In this document: positions 63,721 to 64,000 of the stretch, piece after piece | Layout: each line of letters opens with the position of its first letter | Numbering within the stretch: the first letter of the stretch is position 1 | Assembly (NCBI RefSeq): GCF_001750165.1 | Contig: NZ_CP015412.1 | Coordinates: 434,001 to 498,000 of the forward strand | DNA from: Pseudoalteromonas luteoviolacea | GTDB taxonomy: Bacteria > Pseudomonadota > Gammaproteobacteria > Enterobacterales > Alteromonadaceae | DNA: 64,000 nt | Reading direction: 5' to 3' | Notes under the pieces: model-generated | The model's database searches: none | Told to the model about the DNA's origin: nothing | Seen by the model: the letters and a program-made list of their open reading frames with translations, nothing else | Program-made: the position numbers and the translations under genes

Positions 63721-63783
63721 GAATATGTGTATTGGGCTCGCATCAAGCCTTTGCTAACCCAACTTTTAAATAGGTCCTTCGTA

Positions 63784-63969
63784 TCAGCAGGGCGATGTTG
63801 GACAACCACACTCAGAATACCAAGTAGGGTTACGAGGTACCGAGGGACCGCATTCATCAGAATATTTATCAGTGTGATCACCCCCTGCAATACGGGGAGT
63901 CATATTTAGTGGCAGTTTCATCTTGTCTTTAGATAAACTTTTTAGTGTTTTTTTATTTAGTTTTTTCAT
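63784..63969 (-). CDS. RiPP-like precursor peptide with GG leader and Cys-rich core
   Basis: 61 aa with AAGGA seven bases before the ATG. The first 30 residues form a Lys-rich leader ending LPLNMTPRIAGG, a double-glycine cleavage pattern as recognised by peptidase-containing ABC exporters. The 31-residue core holds four cysteines (Cys40, Cys54, Cys56, Cys61), several Ser/Thr and Pro/Gly, ending SECGCPTSPC. Similar leader plus GG peptides are common in Pseudoalteromonas as putative lanthipeptide, rSAM or disulfide peptides; that recall is from memory. The modification and export genes, if any, must lie beyond the window's right edge, upstream of this gene. A bacteriocin or signalling role is inference. 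Confidence 0.7.
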   Translation of the reverse strand: MKKLNKKTLKSLSKDKMKLPLNMTPRIAGGDHTDKYSDECGPSVPRNPTWYSECGCPTSPC

Positions 63970-64000
63970 TGTTTTTTCCTTAAATGAACTTGGTTCTAAT

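Noticed and set aside
1..64000. CRISPR arrays, tRNA or rRNA genes, prophage
   Set aside because: No regularly spaced repeats, no cloverleaf with CCA-type end, no rRNA-like stretch and no phage structural genes were seen.

Overview
The window looks like a chromosomal stretch of a marine gammaproteobacterium, most likely Pseudoalteromonas or a close relative. This rests on gene content: an Oar-like TonB receptor, S8 protease with a PPC tail, S9 peptidase, aspzincin-type M35 protease, a LodA/LodB-type quinoprotein oxidase pair, many secreted proteins, and AT-rich DNA. No rRNA, tRNA or CRISPR array was seen. Species assignment is inference.

Region 1 (1-13.7 kb) is the 3' end of a specialised-metabolite locus: a two-module NRPS tail (C-A-T-C-A-T-TE, cut by the left edge), a class III aminotransferase, an MFP/RND efflux pair and an exported S41 peptidase. 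A gene-poor AT-rich gap (13.7-15.2 kb) holds a candidate structured RNA and a perfect 26-bp palindrome. Region 2 (15.2-18.0 kb) is a tight operon: a single-domain HPPD/hydroxymandelate-synthase-like VOC enzyme, an HpgT-like aminotransferase and an Ldh_2-family dehydrogenase. Together they could form a hydroxyphenylglycine-type pathway with a non-canonical dehydrogenase step.

Region 3 (18.8-28.3 kb) is accessory DNA. Its centre is a two-gene module: a 146-aa helical protein with a C-terminal beta-rich motif, then a 1677-aa NACHT/STAND ATPase whose extreme N-terminus carries a matching motif. This is the layout expected of an amyloid-signalling NLR with its effector, and a candidate anti-phage system. 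Next come a small RRF_GI-like protein, a 46-aa membrane protein, an extra peptide deformylase and a complete IS5-family (IS903-like) element of 1031 bp with a perfect 9-bp target duplication.

Region 4 (28.3-31.7 kb) encodes three exported proteins: a triplicated Cys/Trp repeat protein, an unknown, and a fibrinogen-like protein. Region 5 (31.7-39.5 kb) is a phosphorus-scavenging locus: a DUF5690/MFS carrier, a PhnR-like GntR regulator, a TonB receptor, PhoD-like and PhoA-like phosphatases. Three TTGGT-N4-ACCAA operators lie exactly at the carrier and the divergent regulator/receptor promoters. Region 6 (39.7-47.0 kb) has a pentapeptide-repeat protein, a di-heme lipoprotein, and divergently a ferritin-like/LodA-like/LodB-like operon. 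Region 7 (47-64 kb) has a chemoreceptor, an M35 protease followed by a lipoprotein homologous to its N-terminal domain, two paralogous lipoproteins, an Oar-like receptor, S8 and S9 peptidases, a small secreted protein, a lipoprotein hydrolase and, at the right edge, a RiPP-like precursor peptide with a GG leader and a Cys-rich core.
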